A DNA stretch of 64,000 nt from NCBI RefSeq assembly GCF_006125015.1, contig NZ_SZZN01000001.1:1488001-1552000 (forward strand), read 5' to 3'. Under the pieces are notes generated by a model. It saw nothing but the letters and a program-made list of their open reading frames with translations. It searched no databases and was not told the DNA's origin. The DNA comes from Roseovarius arcticus (lineage in GTDB: Bacteria; Pseudomonadota; Alphaproteobacteria; Rhodobacterales; Rhodobacteraceae). A program made the position numbers and the translations under genes. Positions 46,455 to 57,836 of this stretch are shown in pieces (position 1 is the first letter of the stretch; each line of letters opens with the position of its first letter).

Positions 46455-48395
46455 TCAGGCACGCTTGCCTGCGATCTGCGCGACACCCAGCACTTCCAGC
46501 ACCTTTGCCTCGATCTGCGCTGCATCCATGCCCGCAACGGCATACATATCCGCAGGACTGGCCTGATCGATAAAGATATCAGGCAGCACCATTGAGCGGA
46601 ATTTGAGACCGTGATCGAACACACCCTCATCGGCTAATAGCTGCGCGACGTGGCTGCCAAAGCCGCCGATCGCGCCCTCCTCGACACATATCAGCGCCTC
46701 GTGGTCCTCGGCCAGCTTTAGGATCATGTCCCTGTCCAGCGGCTTGGCAAAGCGGGCATCGGCGATGGTGGGCGTGATACCGCGCGCCGATAGTGCCTCG
46801 GCGGCCTTGCGCACCTCGCCCAGCCGCGTGCCAAAGCTGAGGATTGCGACCCGGCTGCCATCCGCAATGATCCGGCCCTTGCCGATTTCCAGCGGGACGC
46901 CGCGTTCTGGCATCGTCACGCCCTCGCCCTCGCCGCGCGGATAGCGGAATGCGATGGGCCCGCCGTCGTGCGCCGCGGCGGTCGCGACCATATGCACCAG
47001 CTCGGCCTCATCGGCGGCGGCCATGACAACGAAACCGGGCAGATTGGCCAGAAACGCCACGTCAAAGCTGCCCGCATGGGTGGCACCATCGGCGCCAACC
47101 AGTCCGGCGCGGTCGATGGCAAAACGTACAGGCAGGCGCTGGATTGCCACGTCATGCACGACCTGATCATAGCCGCGTTGCAGGAAGGTCGAATAGAGCG
47201 CGCAGAACGGCCGCAGCCCCCCTGCTGCCATGCCAGCGGCAAATGTCACGGCGTGCTGCTCGGCAATGCCGACATCAAAGGTGCGCGAGGGATACCGCTC
47301 GGCCATAAGGCCAAGGCCGGTGCCGTCCGGCATAGCGGCAGTAACCGCCACGATGCGGTCGTCGCGGCTGGCATGATCGACCAGTGCGCGGCCAAAGACT
47401 GAGGTGTAGCTGGGCGCGTTGCTGGGCGGTTTGCTCTGTTTGCCCGTCGTCACGTCAAATTTCGCGGTCGCGTGGCCGCCATCATCCGCGCCCTCGGCGG
47501 GGGCGTACCCCTTGCCCTTTTTCGTCAGCACGTGGATCAGCATCGGGCCGGTAGCGCGCTGTCGAACGGTCCGCAGGACCGGTAGCAGCTGGTCCATGTC
47601 ATGCCCGTCGATGGGGCCAAGGTAGGAAAACCCCAGCTCCTCGAACAGCGTGCCGCCTACGGCCAGCCCCTTGAGCATATCCTTGGCGCGGCGGGCGCCC
47701 TCCTGAAACGGGCCGGGCAGCAGCGACACCGCCCCCTTGGCGGCGGCCTTCAACTCCTGAAAGGGTTGCTCGGCGTATAGGCGGGACAGGTACGACGACA
47801 GTGCGCCCACGGGCGGCGCAATCGACATCTCGTTATCGTTGAGGATAACAAACATCCGTTTGCCAAGGGCGCCCGCGTTGTTCAGCGCCTCAAACGCCAT
47901 GCCGGCACTCATTGCGCCGTCGCCGATGATCGCGACCGCATCGCCATGCCCGGTATCGCAGGCCCCGCCCAGATCACGCGCCACGGCAAAGCCTAACGCG
48001 GCGCTGATAGAGGTGCTGGAATGGGCCGCGCCGAAAGGATCGTAGGGCGACTCGGAGCGTTTGGTAAATCCGCTGATCCCGTCTTTTTGGCGCAGTGTGC
48101 CCATGCGTCCCCGGCGGCCAGTCAGGATCTTGTGCGGATAACTTTGATGGCTGACGTCCCAGATAATCTTGTCGCGGGGCGCGTCGAATACGGCATGCAG
48201 CGCCACGGTCAACTCGACCACGCCCAGACCCGCGCCCAGATGGCCGCCTGTCTTTGAGACGGAGTTAATTGTCTCAGCCCGCAACTCATCTGCCAGACGG
48301 CTCAGTTCGGCATCGCTCAGCCGCTTCATGTCTGCGGGGCTGTCGATACGGTCAAGCAGCGGTGTTTTGGGCCCGCTCTCAGGCGTCATGGTCAT
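46455..48395 (-). CDS. dxs: 1-deoxy-D-xylulose-5-phosphate synthase
   Basis: A 646-residue thiamine-diphosphate enzyme that starts the MEP isoprenoid pathway from pyruvate and glyceraldehyde 3-phosphate. [54 protein letters not shown] (ThDP/metal site), [15 protein letters not shown], the catalytic Glu in [18 protein letters not shown] and [18 protein letters not shown] are all present. GGAGG stands 8 bp before the ATG at 48395. It is last in xseB-ispA-dxs. Confidence 0.97.
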   Translation of the reverse strand: MTMTPESGPKTPLLDRIDSPADMKRLSDAELSRLADELRAETINSVSKTGGHLGAGLGVVELTVALHAVFDAPRDKIIWDVSHQSYPHKILTGRRGRMGTLRQKDGISGFTKRSESPYDPFGAAHSSTSISAALGFAVARDLGGACDTGHGDAVAIIGDGAMSAGMAFEALNNAGALGKRMFVILNDNEMSIAPPVGALSSYLSRLYAEQPFQELKAAAKGAVSLLPGPFQEGARRAKDMLKGLAVGGTLFEELGFSYLGPIDGHDMDQLLPVLRTVRQRATGPMLIHVLTKKGKGYAPAEGADDGGHATAKFDVTTGKQSKPPSNAPSYTSVFGRALVDHASRDDRIVAVTAAMPDGTGLGLMAERYPSRTFDVGIAEQHAVTFAAGMAAGGLRPFCALYSTFLQRGYDQVVHDVAIQRLPVRFAIDRAGLVGADGATHAGSFDVAFLANLPGFVVMAAADEAELVHMVATAAAHDGGPIAFRYPRGEGEGVTMPERGVPLEIGKGRIIADGSRVAILSFGTRLGEVRKAAEALSARGITPTIADARFAKPLDRDMILKLAEDHEALICVEEGAIGGFGSHVAQLLADEGVFDHGLKFRSMVLPDIFIDQASPADMYAVAGMDAAQIEAKVLEVLGVAQIAGKRA

Positions 48396-48421
48396 GGCAT
48401 GGCCCTCCTTGGGGCGTCAGG

Positions 48422-49285
48422 TCAGCTGTCACGCGAGATAGCGAAGCGAGCGATGGCCCGCAAGGTATCTGCGCCTGTACCATACTCAGATAGCGCCGAC
48501 ACTGCATCGTCAACCAACGCGGCGGCGCGGGCGCGGGCGCCGTCCAGACCCAGCAGCGAAACGAAGGTGGCCTTACCCGCTGCCGCGTCCTTGCCCACCG
48601 CCTTGCCTGCGGCGGTGGCATCGCCGGTGACATCAATGATATCATCATGGATCTGAAATGCTTGCCCCATTGCGGCAGCATAGCGGATTAATCGCTGAGG
48701 ATCGGCGCCAGCCATGCGCGCGCCTGCCGCAGCGCTCCATTCAAAAAGCGCGCCGGTTTTACCTGCCTGTAGCGCTGTAATCTGCGTCAGGTCTAGCTGC
48801 GCGCCGGGCCGTTCCGCGGCCATGTCCAGCGCCTGGCCCAGCACCATGCCCTGCCCGCCAGCCGCCCTCGCAAGGCTAAGCGCCAGATCAGCGCGGACAT
48901 CGCCGGCGCCAACGTTTGGATGCGCTGCCAGTTCAAACGCCAGCGATTGCAAGGCATCGCCCGCCAGCACAGCCGTCATCTCGTCCCATTTCACATGCAC
49001 TGTGGGCCTGCCGCGCCGCTCGTCATCGTCGTCCATGCAGGGCAGATCATCATGCACAAGGCTGTAGGCATGCATCGCCTCAATCGCCGTGGCGGGCCAG
49101 ATAGCAGCCGCCTGCGACACCCCGTTCAGACGCGCCGATTCCAGCACAAGACACGCGCGCAGACGCTTGCCGCCCGCAGCGGCATGGCGCATCGCCTCTG
49201 CCACATCGCCAGCGCCATAGGGGGTCAGAACATGCTCCAGATGCGCGCTGACTGCCTCTTGCGCCTCAATCAGCTGTGCTTCCAT
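48422..49285 (-). CDS. ispA: Polyprenyl synthetase (farnesyl/geranyl diphosphate synthase)
   Basis: A 287-residue trans-prenyltransferase. MHAYSLVHDDLPCMDDDDER holds the first Asp-rich motif, and GQAFQIHDDIIDVTGDATAA the second. Length and the pattern around the first motif fit a bacterial type II farnesyl diphosphate synthase. It lies 5 bp after xseB and 26 bp before dxs, the usual operon in this bacterial class. Confidence 0.95.
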   Translation of the reverse strand: MEAQLIEAQEAVSAHLEHVLTPYGAGDVAEAMRHAAAGGKRLRACLVLESARLNGVSQAAAIWPATAIEAMHAYSLVHDDLPCMDDDDERRGRPTVHVKWDEMTAVLAGDALQSLAFELAAHPNVGAGDVRADLALSLARAAGGQGMVLGQALDMAAERPGAQLDLTQITALQAGKTGALFEWSAAAGARMAGADPQRLIRYAAAMGQAFQIHDDIIDVTGDATAAGKAVGKDAAAGKATFVSLLGLDGARARAAALVDDAVSALSEYGTGADTLRAIARFAISRDS

Positions 49286-49290
49286 CCCGC

Positions 49291-49533
49291 TCAGAGACCC
49301 TCAACCGGCTTTAACCCGGTCGGCTCGCCGTTGTCGTCCAGCGTGATCGCGGCAACCTTCTCTTCGGCTTCTTTCAGCTTTGTCTCGCAGCGTTTCTTTA
49401 GCGCTGCGCCCCGCTCATACAGGGTGATGGATTCGTCCAGCGCGACATCGCCGCGTTCCAGCCGCCCGACCACCTGTTCCAGCTCGGCCATGGCTTGCTC
49501 GAATGTCATCTCGGCTACGGGTGTATCGCTCAT
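49291..49533 (-). CDS. xseB: Exodeoxyribonuclease VII small subunit
   Basis: An 80-residue protein with the family core [27 protein letters not shown] and [20 protein letters not shown] in order. It binds XseA to form the single-strand-specific exonuclease VII. It is first in the xseB-ispA-dxs operon and divergent from the APH-fold kinase gene. Confidence 0.96.
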   Translation of the reverse strand: MSDTPVAEMTFEQAMAELEQVVGRLERGDVALDESITLYERGAALKKRCETKLKEAEEKVAAITLDDNGEPTGLKPVEGL

Positions 49534-49656
49534 TCATGGGCCTCATGATTTGGTATCTTCGGGTTCGCTTACACCATAGACGCAGCCAATCCGGGGTTCA
49601 ATCGCGGCCGGGGCATTTAGGTTGACCGCGCAACGTCCCTGCGCTTGAGTGCGCGG

Positions 49657-50634
49657 ATGAGCGCCAAACTGCCCCCCATGCCCGACCTAGACGTAATGAT
49701 GCGCCTTAACGCACGCCTGACAGCCGCTCGGAGCGAAGAGCCGCGTCTGGAGCAGGCCCAACCGACCGACCTGATCCGCGATGTGACGGGCAAGCGGGCT
49801 ATATTTCGCGGCCAGCTAGAGGGTCGGCGCGTGATTTTCCGCGTGCATCTCAAGCCAGAGACCGGCGCGGCGCAGCGCGAATGGGACGAGTTGAACCGTC
49901 TATGGCCCTACATGGCGACCGGTGATCTGCGCGTGCCCGAGCCGATCTGCGCCGCACCCGGCGCCGGTGTCACCGTTCAGCAGGACGCCGCCGGCACCCC
50001 CCTTTTGCAATTGCTCTACAGCCTGGACGTCGGCCAACGGGTCGCTTATCTGGCCCCCGCCGCCGCATGGCTACGCACAAGCACCGCCATGACCGAAGGC
50101 TGGCGTCTGCCGCGAGCGGATGCATGGATCAAGCGGGCCGCACGCGCCTCTGCTCAGCAGCCGTTCGCACAGCTCCGCGCGCTGGAATTGCGCATCCTCG
50201 CCCAGATGGAGCGTTTAGCGCCCCTTGTCGCGTCCGAGCCGTGGCGCGTGGCGGTCTGTCACGGTGATTACCATCCGAACAACCTGATCGCGGACGGCGC
50301 CCTCTTGACCGGCATTGATCTGGGCGGATCTCAGCGCCTGCCGTTGATGAAGGATATTGCCCGGTTCGCCATGCATATGGGCCGCCGACGCCTGCGCCTG
50401 TCGGGCAATACGGCGCTGGGCGTGGACCGGGCATGCCTAGAGGCCTTCGCCGGCGCCTTTGCCTTCACCAAGGTCGAGCGCACGGCGACGCTGCCCTTCT
50501 TTCTGGCGTTCGAGGCACTGATCCGGGTTGAGAATACGGGCCTACCACGCGCACGGATCATGCGGGCGGAAAAAACCTACGGTCAGTTACTTCAGAGTCT
50601 AGAGCAGTGTTGCGCCGATGCGACACTCTTTTGA
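49657..50634 (+). CDS. Phosphotransferase of the APH/choline-kinase fold
   Basis: A 325-residue protein with a protein-kinase-like fold: AVCHGDYHPNNLI contains the Brenner motif HGDxxxxN, TGIDLGGSQRLPLMKDIARF the metal-binding Asp (D of DFG-like GIDLG), and the N-terminal lobe carries FRVHLKPETG. This points to a small-molecule kinase of the aminoglycoside phosphotransferase family; the substrate is unknown. ATG 49657 is used; a TTG at 49645 is the only longer start. It faces xseB across about 120 bp. Confidence 0.8.
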   Translation: MSAKLPPMPDLDVMMRLNARLTAARSEEPRLEQAQPTDLIRDVTGKRAIFRGQLEGRRVIFRVHLKPETGAAQREWDELNRLWPYMATGDLRVPEPICAAPGAGVTVQQDAAGTPLLQLLYSLDVGQRVAYLAPAAAWLRTSTAMTEGWRLPRADAWIKRAARASAQQPFAQLRALELRILAQMERLAPLVASEPWRVAVCHGDYHPNNLIADGALLTGIDLGGSQRLPLMKDIARFAMHMGRRRLRLSGNTALGVDRACLEAFAGAFAFTKVERTATLPFFLAFEALIRVENTGLPRARIMRAEKTYGQLLQSLEQCCADATLF

Positions 50635-50787
50635 CACAGGTGAATAACCACGGACCAAGGCCGCTTGACCCAACGGAATGTTGATGCAAATATCGAAGTT
50701 GCGCGTCTGGCAAGCCTTTGCTGGTAAGGGCAATCGCAGGCCGCGACTGGCCAAAAATAACCAAAGAGTCATTCCTAGGGGACGATC

Positions 50788-50988
50788 ATGAAAAAAATGA
50801 TACTGGCGGCAACAGCCGCAACCGCGCTGGCCGCAGCACCTGCCATGGCCGGGAACTACAGCGAGCCCGTGATGGAGCCTGCAATCATCGAGGCGGAGGC
50901 TGTCAGCTCGTCAGCCAATCAGGCCGAGATGGTGGCAATTACCCTCACTGCATTAATCTTTCTGACGGCGATCATCAGCGCGAACTGA
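50788..50988 (+). CDS. Small secreted or membrane protein of unknown function
   Basis: A 66-residue protein: signal peptide MKKMILAATAATALAAAPAMA (cleavage after AMA), a polar Glu/Ser-rich middle (GNYSEPVMEPAIIEAEAVSS) and a hydrophobic C-terminal segment VAITLTALIFLTAIISAN that may anchor it. TAGGGGAC precedes the ATG. Small proteins of this plan are common and unnamed in Rhodobacteraceae. It ends in a strong terminator shared with lon, supporting a separate expressed gene. Confidence 0.75.
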   Translation: MKKMILAATAATALAAAPAMAGNYSEPVMEPAIIEAEAVSSSANQAEMVAITLTALIFLTAIISAN

Positions 50989-51033
50989 CTATCACGGCCC
51001 CGCGGGTTGATCTGATAAAGCCTACTAAACGAA

Positions 51034-51070
51034 GAAGGGGCGCCCAGTAACGGGCGCCCCTTCTTTCCTT
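51034..51070. terminator. Bidirectional intrinsic terminator before the 3' end of lon
   Basis: GAAGGGGCGCCC/GGGCGCCCCTTC, an exact 12-bp stem with a short loop, followed by TTTCCTT on the plus strand and an A-rich stretch on the other side. Confidence 0.9.
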
Positions 51071-51087
51071 CATAGCCTTTGCCAGGC

Positions 51088-53499
51088 TCAGTGCGCCGTC
51101 GCGCCCGTTCCGTCATTGCCGGATTTTAGCGCGGCCTCAGCGGCGGCGGCCTCCTCGGCGGCTTCGTCCCATTCGATCGGTTCAGGGTCCCGGGTCAGGG
51201 CCAGCTTCAGTACTTCGCGAACGTGCGACACAGGGATAATCTTTAGCCCCTGCTTCACGTTATCGGGGATCTCGGCCAGATCCTTTTCGTTCTCCTGAGG
51301 GATCAGCACCGTCTTGATGCCGCCGCGCAATGCGGCCAGCAGCTTCTCTTTGAGGCCCCCGATCGGCAGCGCGTTACCGCGCAGCGTGACCTCGCCGGTC
51401 ATGGCGATATCCTTGCGCACCGGAATGCCAGTCAGCACCGATACGATGGACGTGACCATGGCCAAGCCAGCGCTCGGCCCATCCTTAGGCGTTGCACCCT
51501 CAGGCACGTGGACGTGAATGTCCCACTTCTCCAGCCGGGGCGGTTTGATCCCGATGGCAGGCGCGACCGAGCGGACATAGCTGTTCGCCGCATCGATGGA
51601 TTCCTTCATCACATCACCCAGCTTGCCAGTGGTCTTCATCCGGCCCTTGCCCGGCAGGCGCAGCGCCTCGATATTCAGCAACTCGCCGCCCACCGACGTA
51701 TAGGCCAGCCCCGTGACGACACCAACCTGATCGGCATCCTCGGCCAGACCAAACTTGTGCTTGCGCACCCCAAGGAAGTCATCAAGGTTTTCAGCCGTCA
51801 CCTTGATAGATGTCGCCTGTTTTTTGATGATCTGCGTCACCGCCTTACGGGCGACCTTGGCAATCTCGCGCTCTAGGTTCCGGACGCCCGCCTCGCGGGT
51901 GTAGTAGCGAATGATGTCGGTCAACGCATCATCGGTCAGCTCAAACTCGCCCTTCTTCAGACCGTGGTTCTTGATCTGTTTCTCCAGCAAATGTTGCTTG
52001 GCGATTTCGCGCTTTTCGTCCTCGGTATAGCCGGCCAGCGGGATAATCTCCATACGGTCCAGAAGCGGGCCAGGCATATTATAGCTGTTCGACGTGGTCA
52101 AAAACATCACATTGCTGAGGTCATATTCAACCTCCAGATAGTGATCGACGAACGTGCTGTTCTGCTCGGGGTCCAAGACCTCTAGCATCGCTGACGCAGG
52201 ATCACCGCGGAAGTCCTGGCCCATTTTGTCGATCTCATCCAGCAAGATCAGCGGATTGGTCGTCTTGGCCTTTTTCAGCGCTTGTATGATCTTGCCCGGC
52301 ATGGAGCCGATATAGGTCCGGCGGTGGCCGCGGATCTCGGACTCGTCGCGCACACCGCCAAGGCTGATGCGAATAAATTCGCGCCCTGTCGCCTTGGCCA
52401 CGGATTTGCCCAGCGATGTCTTGCCCACGCCCGGAGGGCCGACGAGGCACATGATCGGCCCCTTCAGCTTTTGCGAGCGTTGCTGCACGGCCAGATATTC
52501 GACGATGCGCTCTTTGACCTTGTCGAGGCCATAGTGGTCGTCGTCCAGTACCTTTTCGGCGCGCGCCAGATCCTTCTTGACGCGGCTTTTCACGCCCCAA
52601 GGGATCGACAGCATCCATTCCAGATAGTTGCGTACGACGGTTGCCTCGGCACTCATCGGGCTCATGTTTTTCAGCTTTTTCAGTTCGGCATCCGCCTTTT
52701 CGCGGGCCTCTTTGCTCAGCTTGGTCTCACTGACGCGCTTCTCCAGCTCGGCAACTTCGCCTTCGCCGTCCTCGCCATCGCCCAATTCCTTCTGAATGGC
52801 CTTCATCTGCTCATTCAGATAATATTCGCGCTGCGTGCGCTCCATCTGGCTTTTGACGCGGGTCTTGATCTTCTTTTCGACCTGCAGCACGCTCATTTCG
52901 CCCTGCATCAGGCCATAGACCTTCTCCAGGCGCTCGCTGACGCTGAGTGTTTCAAGCAGTTCCTGCTTTTGCTCTACCTCGATGCCCAGATGTCCGGCCA
53001 CCAGATCGGCGAGGCGCGCAGGCTCTCCGGCGTCTGACACGGCTGTCAGCGCCTCTTCCGGCACATTCTTTTTGACCTTAGCATAGCGCTCGAACTCACT
53101 GGAAACGCTGCGCAACAACGCCTCTATAGTGGTCGCATCGCCCGGCATTTCGGTCAGGTACTCGGCGCGGGCCTCAAAGAAATCATCGTTTTCGAGATAC
53201 TCGATAATCCGCACACGCGCGACGCCCTCGACCAGCACCTTGACGGTGCCATCGGGCAATTTCAGTAGTTGCAAAACGTTCGCCAGAACACCCGCTTTGT
53301 AGATGCCCTTGGCGTCCGGATCGTCAACGCTTGGGTCGATCTGACTCGACAGCAGAATCTGCTTGTCGTCAGCCATAACCTCCTCCAGCGCGCGCACCGA
53401 TTTCTCGCGACCCACGAAAAGCGGCACGATCATGTGTGGGAACACAACGATATCGCGCAGCGGCAGCACCGGATAGGAGGAATTCAGGGGCTCTTTCAT
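51088..53499 (-). CDS. lon: ATP-dependent protease Lon
   Basis: An 803-residue AAA+ protease. The LON N-terminal domain starts [40 protein letters not shown] is Walker [21 protein letters not shown]alker B, and [18 protein letters not shown] carries the catalytic Ser, with a Lys further on near [14 protein letters not shown]. An Ala/Glu-rich tail ([14 protein letters not shown]) ends it. It degrades misfolded and regulatory proteins. The 272-bp gap 53500-53771 between it and tgt probably holds its own (possibly heat-shock) promoter; no consensus is clear. Confidence 0.98.
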   Translation of the reverse strand: MKEPLNSSYPVLPLRDIVVFPHMIVPLFVGREKSVRALEEVMADDKQILLSSQIDPSVDDPDAKGIYKAGVLANVLQLLKLPDGTVKVLVEGVARVRIIEYLENDDFFEARAEYLTEMPGDATTIEALLRSVSSEFERYAKVKKNVPEEALTAVSDAGEPARLADLVAGHLGIEVEQKQELLETLSVSERLEKVYGLMQGEMSVLQVEKKIKTRVKSQMERTQREYYLNEQMKAIQKELGDGEDGEGEVAELEKRVSETKLSKEAREKADAELKKLKNMSPMSAEATVVRNYLEWMLSIPWGVKSRVKKDLARAEKVLDDDHYGLDKVKERIVEYLAVQQRSQKLKGPIMCLVGPPGVGKTSLGKSVAKATGREFIRISLGGVRDESEIRGHRRTYIGSMPGKIIQALKKAKTTNPLILLDEIDKMGQDFRGDPASAMLEVLDPEQNSTFVDHYLEVEYDLSNVMFLTTSNSYNMPGPLLDRMEIIPLAGYTEDEKREIAKQHLLEKQIKNHGLKKGEFELTDDALTDIIRYYTREAGVRNLEREIAKVARKAVTQIIKKQATSIKVTAENLDDFLGVRKHKFGLAEDADQVGVVTGLAYTSVGGELLNIEALRLPGKGRMKTTGKLGDVMKESIDAANSYVRSVAPAIGIKPPRLEKWDIHVHVPEGATPKDGPSAGLAMVTSIVSVLTGIPVRKDIAMTGEVTLRGNALPIGGLKEKLLAALRGGIKTVLIPQENEKDLAEIPDNVKQGLKIIPVSHVREVLKLALTRDPEPIEWDEAAEEAAAAEAALKSGNDGTGATAH

Positions 53500-53771
53500 G
53501 CTCTTTCCTTATGTATCGGTCCAGAGTTCTGTCTGGCCCTTTCTTGGCAAGAGGGTCCGGCCCCGCTAGGCGGCGACCATGCCCTCTCCATCTGACTGGT
53601 TAATTTGGGGCAGCTATGCCGCGCTTTCAACCTTGCGGTGCAGAATGACGCTGCGCCACGCTCGCGGCAAGGACCTTCCCCCGTCATTTCATCTTAAATT
53701 ACCCACGCCTCGTTATAGCAACACGGCCCTCAGCCTTTTCTTGGTGAAAATACCTGAATCCTGACACTAGC

Positions 53772-54902
53772 CTATAGCGGCTCGATATCTCCCTGAGCCC
53801 GCAGGTCGTGAAATTCGGCCCGCCACGCATCGAACCGCGTCGCGGCGATGGCATCACGCATCGCGCCCATAAGCTGCTGATAGTAATGCAGGTTATGCCA
53901 CGTCAGCAGCATCCCCGAGATCATTTCCTGCGACCGGAACACGTGATGCAGGTAGGCCCGCGAATAATTGCGGCAGGCAGGACAGCCACACTCCTCGTCC
54001 AAGGGGCGCGGATCGTCGGCATGGCGGGCATTCTTGATATTGATCTGCCCCCGCCGCGTCCACGCTTGCCCCGTCCGGCCCGATCGGGACGGCAGCACGC
54101 AATCCATCATGTCGACGCCCCGCGCCACCGCTCCGACGATGTCGTCGGGCTTGCCGACACCCATCAGGTAGCGCGGTTTGTCCTCAGGCAGCATATCGGG
54201 CGCATAGTCCAGCACCCCGAACATTGCCTCCTGCCCTTCGCCCACGGCCAGCCCGCCGATGGCATAGCCGTCAAATCCGATTTCCTTTAGATGCTCTGCG
54301 CTTGCAGCGCGAAGCTCTTGCGTAACGCCGCCCTGCTGGATGCCAAAGAGGGCGTGACCGGGCCGGTCGCCGAATGCCTCCTTGGAGCGGCGCGCCCACC
54401 GCATTGACAGCTCCATGCTCTGCTCAACCGCCTTATCCGTCGCCGGTAGCGCGGGACACTCGTCAAAGGACATGACGATATCGCTGCCCAACAGCGCTTG
54501 GATTTCCATCGACCGCTCAGGCGTCAGCATGTGTTTTGAGCCGTCTATATGGCTGCGAAACGCCACGCCCTCTTCGGTCAGCTTGCGCAGGTCCGCGAGG
54601 CTCATCACCTGAAATCCGCCACTATCGGTCAATATCGGTCCCTGCCAGTTCATGAATTTGTGCAAGCCGCCAAGGCGCGCAATCCGCTCTGCCGTGGGGC
54701 GCAGCATCAAATGGTAGGTATTGCCTAGCAAAATGTCGGCGCCCGTGGCCGCCACGCTTTCGGGCATCATCGCCTTGACTGTCGCCGCAGTCCCGACGGG
54801 CATAAAAGCCGGCGTGCGGATCTGTCCCCTCGGCGTCGAAATGGCGCCTGTGCGGGCGCGCCCGTCCGTCGCCGCCACCTGAAACTCAAACCGCGCTGTC
54901 AT
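53772..54902 (-). CDS. tgt: tRNA-guanine transglycosylase (queuine tRNA-ribosyltransferase)
   Basis: A 376-residue enzyme that exchanges guanine-34 for preQ1 in tRNAs for Asn, Asp, His and Tyr. [20 protein letters not shown] contains the catalytic base Asp, [13 protein letters not shown] and [20 protein letters not shown] the substrate loop, and [20 protein letters not shown] the nucleophile Asp. The C-terminal zinc site is [19 protein letters not shown] 54902 matches the usual 375-residue length. It is divergent from the SPFH gene. Confidence 0.97.
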   Translation of the reverse strand: MTARFEFQVAATDGRARTGAISTPRGQIRTPAFMPVGTAATVKAMMPESVAATGADILLGNTYHLMLRPTAERIARLGGLHKFMNWQGPILTDSGGFQVMSLADLRKLTEEGVAFRSHIDGSKHMLTPERSMEIQALLGSDIVMSFDECPALPATDKAVEQSMELSMRWARRSKEAFGDRPGHALFGIQQGGVTQELRAASAEHLKEIGFDGYAIGGLAVGEGQEAMFGVLDYAPDMLPEDKPRYLMGVGKPDDIVGAVARGVDMMDCVLPSRSGRTGQAWTRRGQINIKNARHADDPRPLDEECGCPACRNYSRAYLHHVFRSQEMISGMLLTWHNLHYYQQLMGAMRDAIAATRFDAWRAEFHDLRAQGDIEPL

Positions 54903-55007
54903 CTGGAATGCACCCCTTATTCGCTTTTGCGTTTCCTTAATCCCCATTAGGGTAATTTGCAAAAGCCAACGCGCGGCACCTGCGGCGCCATTTTCAGGAA
55001 ATGCATT

Positions 55008-55898
55008 ATGACCGAAGACGTTATTATCGACGCACTCTCGTCCAACCTTATCTATATTTTGCTAGCGCTGCTGCTGATCGTCGTCATCTTCAAAAGCATC
55101 AAGATCGTGCCCCAGTCCGAGCAGCACGTCGTCGAACGCTTTGGCCGCCTTCATTCGGTGCTTGGCCCCGGTATCAACATGATCGTGCCTTTTTTGGACA
55201 AGATCGCGCACAAAATTTCGATTTTGGAGCGTCAGTTGCCTACGGCAAGTCAGGACGCGATAACCAAAGATAACGTGCTGGTGCAGGTCGACAGCTCGGT
55301 CTTTTACCGCATCGTGCAGCCGGAAAAAACGGTGTACCGCATCCGCGATATCGACGGCGCTATCGCCACGACCGTCGCCGGCATCGTGCGCGCCGAAATG
55401 GGCAAGATGGATCTGGACGAGGTGCAATCTAACCGCACGCAGCTAATCGGAACGATCAAGGCGACGGTCGAGGATGCCGTGGATAACTGGGGCATCGAAG
55501 TGACCCGCGCCGAGATCTTGGACGTCAACCTCGATCAGGCAACGCGCGAGGCCATGCTGCAACAGCTGAACGCCGAGCGCGCCCGCCGTGCACACGTGAC
55601 AGAGGCCGAAGGCCGCAAGCGCGCGGTTGAGCTGAATGCAGATGCAGAATTATATGCTGCCGAGCAGATCGCCAAGGCCCGCCGCATCGCATCAGATGCA
55701 GAGGCATACGCCACCTCAGTCGTCGCGCGTGCAATCGCTGACAATGGTCTGGAGGCAGCCCAGTATCAGGTTGCGCTCAAACAGGTTGAGGCACTGAATG
55801 CGCTGGGCGCCAGCCCGTCATCGACCACCATCCTCGTGCCGGCGAACGCGCTGGAGGCATTCGGTAACGCGTTCTCGATGCTCAAGGGCAAGGCATGA
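55008..55898 (+). CDS. SPFH/band-7 membrane protein (paraslipin/QmcA-like)
   Basis: A 296-residue protein with one N-terminal membrane anchor ([20 protein letters not shown]) and a PHB/SPFH domain: [35 protein letters not shown], and the helical [31 protein letters not shown] segment in sequence order. The C-terminal coiled-coil ends in a short hydrophobic tail. It oligomerises at the inner membrane and is paired, with a 4-bp ATGA overlap, with an NfeD gene, the standard SPFH-NfeD operon. Confidence 0.95.
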   Translation: MTEDVIIDALSSNLIYILLALLLIVVIFKSIKIVPQSEQHVVERFGRLHSVLGPGINMIVPFLDKIAHKISILERQLPTASQDAITKDNVLVQVDSSVFYRIVQPEKTVYRIRDIDGAIATTVAGIVRAEMGKMDLDEVQSNRTQLIGTIKATVEDAVDNWGIEVTRAEILDVNLDQATREAMLQQLNAERARRAHVTEAEGRKRAVELNADAELYAAEQIAKARRIASDAEAYATSVVARAIADNGLEAAQYQVALKQVEALNALGASPSSTTILVPANALEAFGNAFSMLKGKA

Positions 55899-56191
55899 TT
55901 GACGCGGTCCAGATCATCCCCGTTTGGTCGCTCTGGTGGGTATGGGTGGCCGCCGCATTGCTGCTCGCTGTCATCGAAATCGTCCTGCCGGGATTTCTTT
56001 TTCTGGGGTTCGCAATTGGTGCGGCGGTGACGGGCCTCTTGCTGGTCTTGGCGCCGCTCACGCTTTCGCTGCCGATACTGCTGGTGATTTTCGCCGCGCT
56101 GTCGCTGGTCGCGTGGGCGGGGCTGCGGCGCATCTTTCGGCTAAAGGACGGCCAGGTGCGGCGTGTTTACGATGACGTGAATAAGGGGTAG
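55895..56191 (+). CDS. NfeD family membrane protein
   Basis: A 98-residue small NfeD-like protein: three hydrophobic segments (WVWVAAALLLAVIEIVLPGF, LFLGFAIGAAVTGLLLVLAP, LPILLVIFAALSLVAWAGLR) without the long OB-fold domain of full-length NfeD, which is normal for the short class. It overlaps the SPFH gene (ATGA at 55895) and is thought to act with it in membrane-domain or protein quality control. Confidence 0.92.
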   Translation: MIDAVQIIPVWSLWWVWVAAALLLAVIEIVLPGFLFLGFAIGAAVTGLLLVLAPLTLSLPILLVIFAALSLVAWAGLRRIFRLKDGQVRRVYDDVNKG

Positions 56192-56242
56192 TCTAATCAG
56201 CCCCGGGGGCGGGTGCGGCTCAACAAAGCCTTTACGTTTGAG

Positions 56243-56269
56243 TGAAACGCGATACATCTGTGCGTTTCA
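56243..56269. promoter_or_regulatory. Inverted repeat upstream of the RimB-RimK gene
   Basis: TGAAACGC (56243-56250) and GCGTTTCA (56262-56269), exact 8-bp arms 11 bp apart, 34 bp before the start codon. It may be an operator or a leader hairpin; no regulator can be named. Confidence 0.35.
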
Positions 56270-56302
56270 TACAGCTTCCCCAGCAGATAAGGATTCCCAC
56301 AC

Positions 56303-57703
56303 ATGTCCCCATCCGAGCCGCCAGTGCCGCTGCAATTCGGGTGGGAGGAGTGGGTTGGCCTGCCCAAACTAGGCGTCCCGGCCATCCGCGCCAAGGTGGA
56401 TACCGGCGCGCGCACCTCCGCGCTGCATGCCTTTGACATTGAGACCTTCGGCCCCGCGGCCAAGCCTAAAGTGCGCTTTACCTTGCATCCCATTCCGGGG
56501 CGCGACGATTTGGTCATCCCATGCTCCGCCCTGATCCTTGACCGCCGCGACATCACATCATCCAACGGAGAGAGCGAGTCGCGCTTTGTCATTGAGACGC
56601 CGCTATCGGTGAATGGTGACGACTGGCCGATCGAAATAACACTGACCAATCGCGGCGGCATGGCCTCGCGGATGCTTCTGGGGCGCCAAGCGCTCAAGGA
56701 TCACATCTCAATCGTTGCGACGGACCGGTTCCTTCAGCCTGAGCTGAGCTATGACTTTTATTCCACCGCCAAAATGCGCAGCGAGGCGCCCGACCGTTCC
56801 TTGCGGATCGCCGTTCTTAGCCGCGAGGATAACTACAGCACCCGCCGTTTGGTAGAAGAAGGCGAGCGTCGCGGTCACACGGTCGAGGTTGTGAACACGA
56901 CGCGCTGCTATATGGCCATCAACGCGATGGCGCCCGAGGTTCATTACGACGGCAAACGGCTGCCCCGTTTTGACGCCGTGATCCCGCGCATCGGCGCGTC
57001 GATTACCCCCTACGGTGCCGCGATTCTGCGCCAGTTTGAGACAATTGGCACGTACTGCGTCAACGGAAGCGCCGGCATCGTCGCCAGCCGTGACAAGCTG
57101 CACGCGCACCAGATCATGGCCCGCGCTAAAATCGGCATGCCCAACACTGCATTCGCCGCCAGCCCCCGCGATACCGGCAACATCATCGCGCTGGTCGGCA
57201 CCGCCCCTCTGATCGTCAAGTTGCTTGAATCGACCCAAGGCAAGGGCGTCGTGCTGGCCGAGACGCGCAAAGCGGCCGAAAGCGTTATTGATGCGTTTCG
57301 CGGCCTTAAGGCTAACTTTCTTGTGCAGGATTTTGTCAAGGAGGCCGCAGGCGAGGATATTCGCTGCCTCGTGATCGGCGGCAAGGTCGTCGCCTCGATG
57401 AAGCGCACCGGCGCCGATGGCGATTTCCGCTCGAACCTGCACCGCGGCGGTAGCGCCACCGCGGTCAAAATCACCAAGGAAGAGCGCGACACTGCGCTGC
57501 GCGCTGCGCGTGCATTCAATCTGAACATGGCGGGCGTGGATCTGCTGCGCGCCGAAAAAGGCCCGAAGGTGCTGGAGGTAAACTCCTCGCCCGGCTTTGA
57601 GGGAATCGAAGGCTCAACCGGTAAGGATATCGTCGGTAAACTGTATGAGACGATCGAGGCGCGGGTGCGTCCGGCGCCCATTCGTAAACGCAAAGGGGGC
57701 TAA
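56303..57703 (+). CDS. Fused RimB-like retropepsin and RimK-like ATP-grasp ligase
   Basis: A 466-residue two-domain protein. Residues about 12-140 are the pfam05618 domain (formerly called ATP-dependent zinc protease, now retropepsin-like, RimB): [20 protein letters not shown] with the catalytic DTG at 33-35, then [20 protein letters not shown]. Residues about 165-455 are a RimK ATP-grasp ligase: [60 protein letters not shown], and [20 protein letters not shown]. RimK adds glutamates to ribosomal protein S6, and RimB counteracts or controls it. GGATT precedes the ATG. Confidence 0.9.
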   Translation: MSPSEPPVPLQFGWEEWVGLPKLGVPAIRAKVDTGARTSALHAFDIETFGPAAKPKVRFTLHPIPGRDDLVIPCSALILDRRDITSSNGESESRFVIETPLSVNGDDWPIEITLTNRGGMASRMLLGRQALKDHISIVATDRFLQPELSYDFYSTAKMRSEAPDRSLRIAVLSREDNYSTRRLVEEGERRGHTVEVVNTTRCYMAINAMAPEVHYDGKRLPRFDAVIPRIGASITPYGAAILRQFETIGTYCVNGSAGIVASRDKLHAHQIMARAKIGMPNTAFAASPRDTGNIIALVGTAPLIVKLLESTQGKGVVLAETRKAAESVIDAFRGLKANFLVQDFVKEAAGEDIRCLVIGGKVVASMKRTGADGDFRSNLHRGGSATAVKITKEERDTALRAARAFNLNMAGVDLLRAEKGPKVLEVNSSPGFEGIEGSTGKDIVGKLYETIEARVRPAPIRKRKGG

Positions 57704-57836
57704 AGGCATTAGCCCTTGGCCTGAGTAGCTGCGCGTCTTTTCTTGAGGGCGCGTTGCAAGGCGTTCGTTGTCCCCCACTGGACGCCCTGCCCCATAATCC
57801 CTATATATTCACTCAGGCAAATTCGCAGGAATTGAT

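Noticed and set aside
53500-53771. Possible heat-shock promoter for lon
   Set aside because: A CTTG box is present on the minus strand, but no matching -10 at proper distance could be defended.
55633-55656. Sequence resembling the bdhA palindrome (GATGCAGAATTATATGCTGC)
   Set aside because: It lies inside the SPFH coding region, codes for conserved ADAELYAAE, and one arm is broken; chance similarity is most likely.
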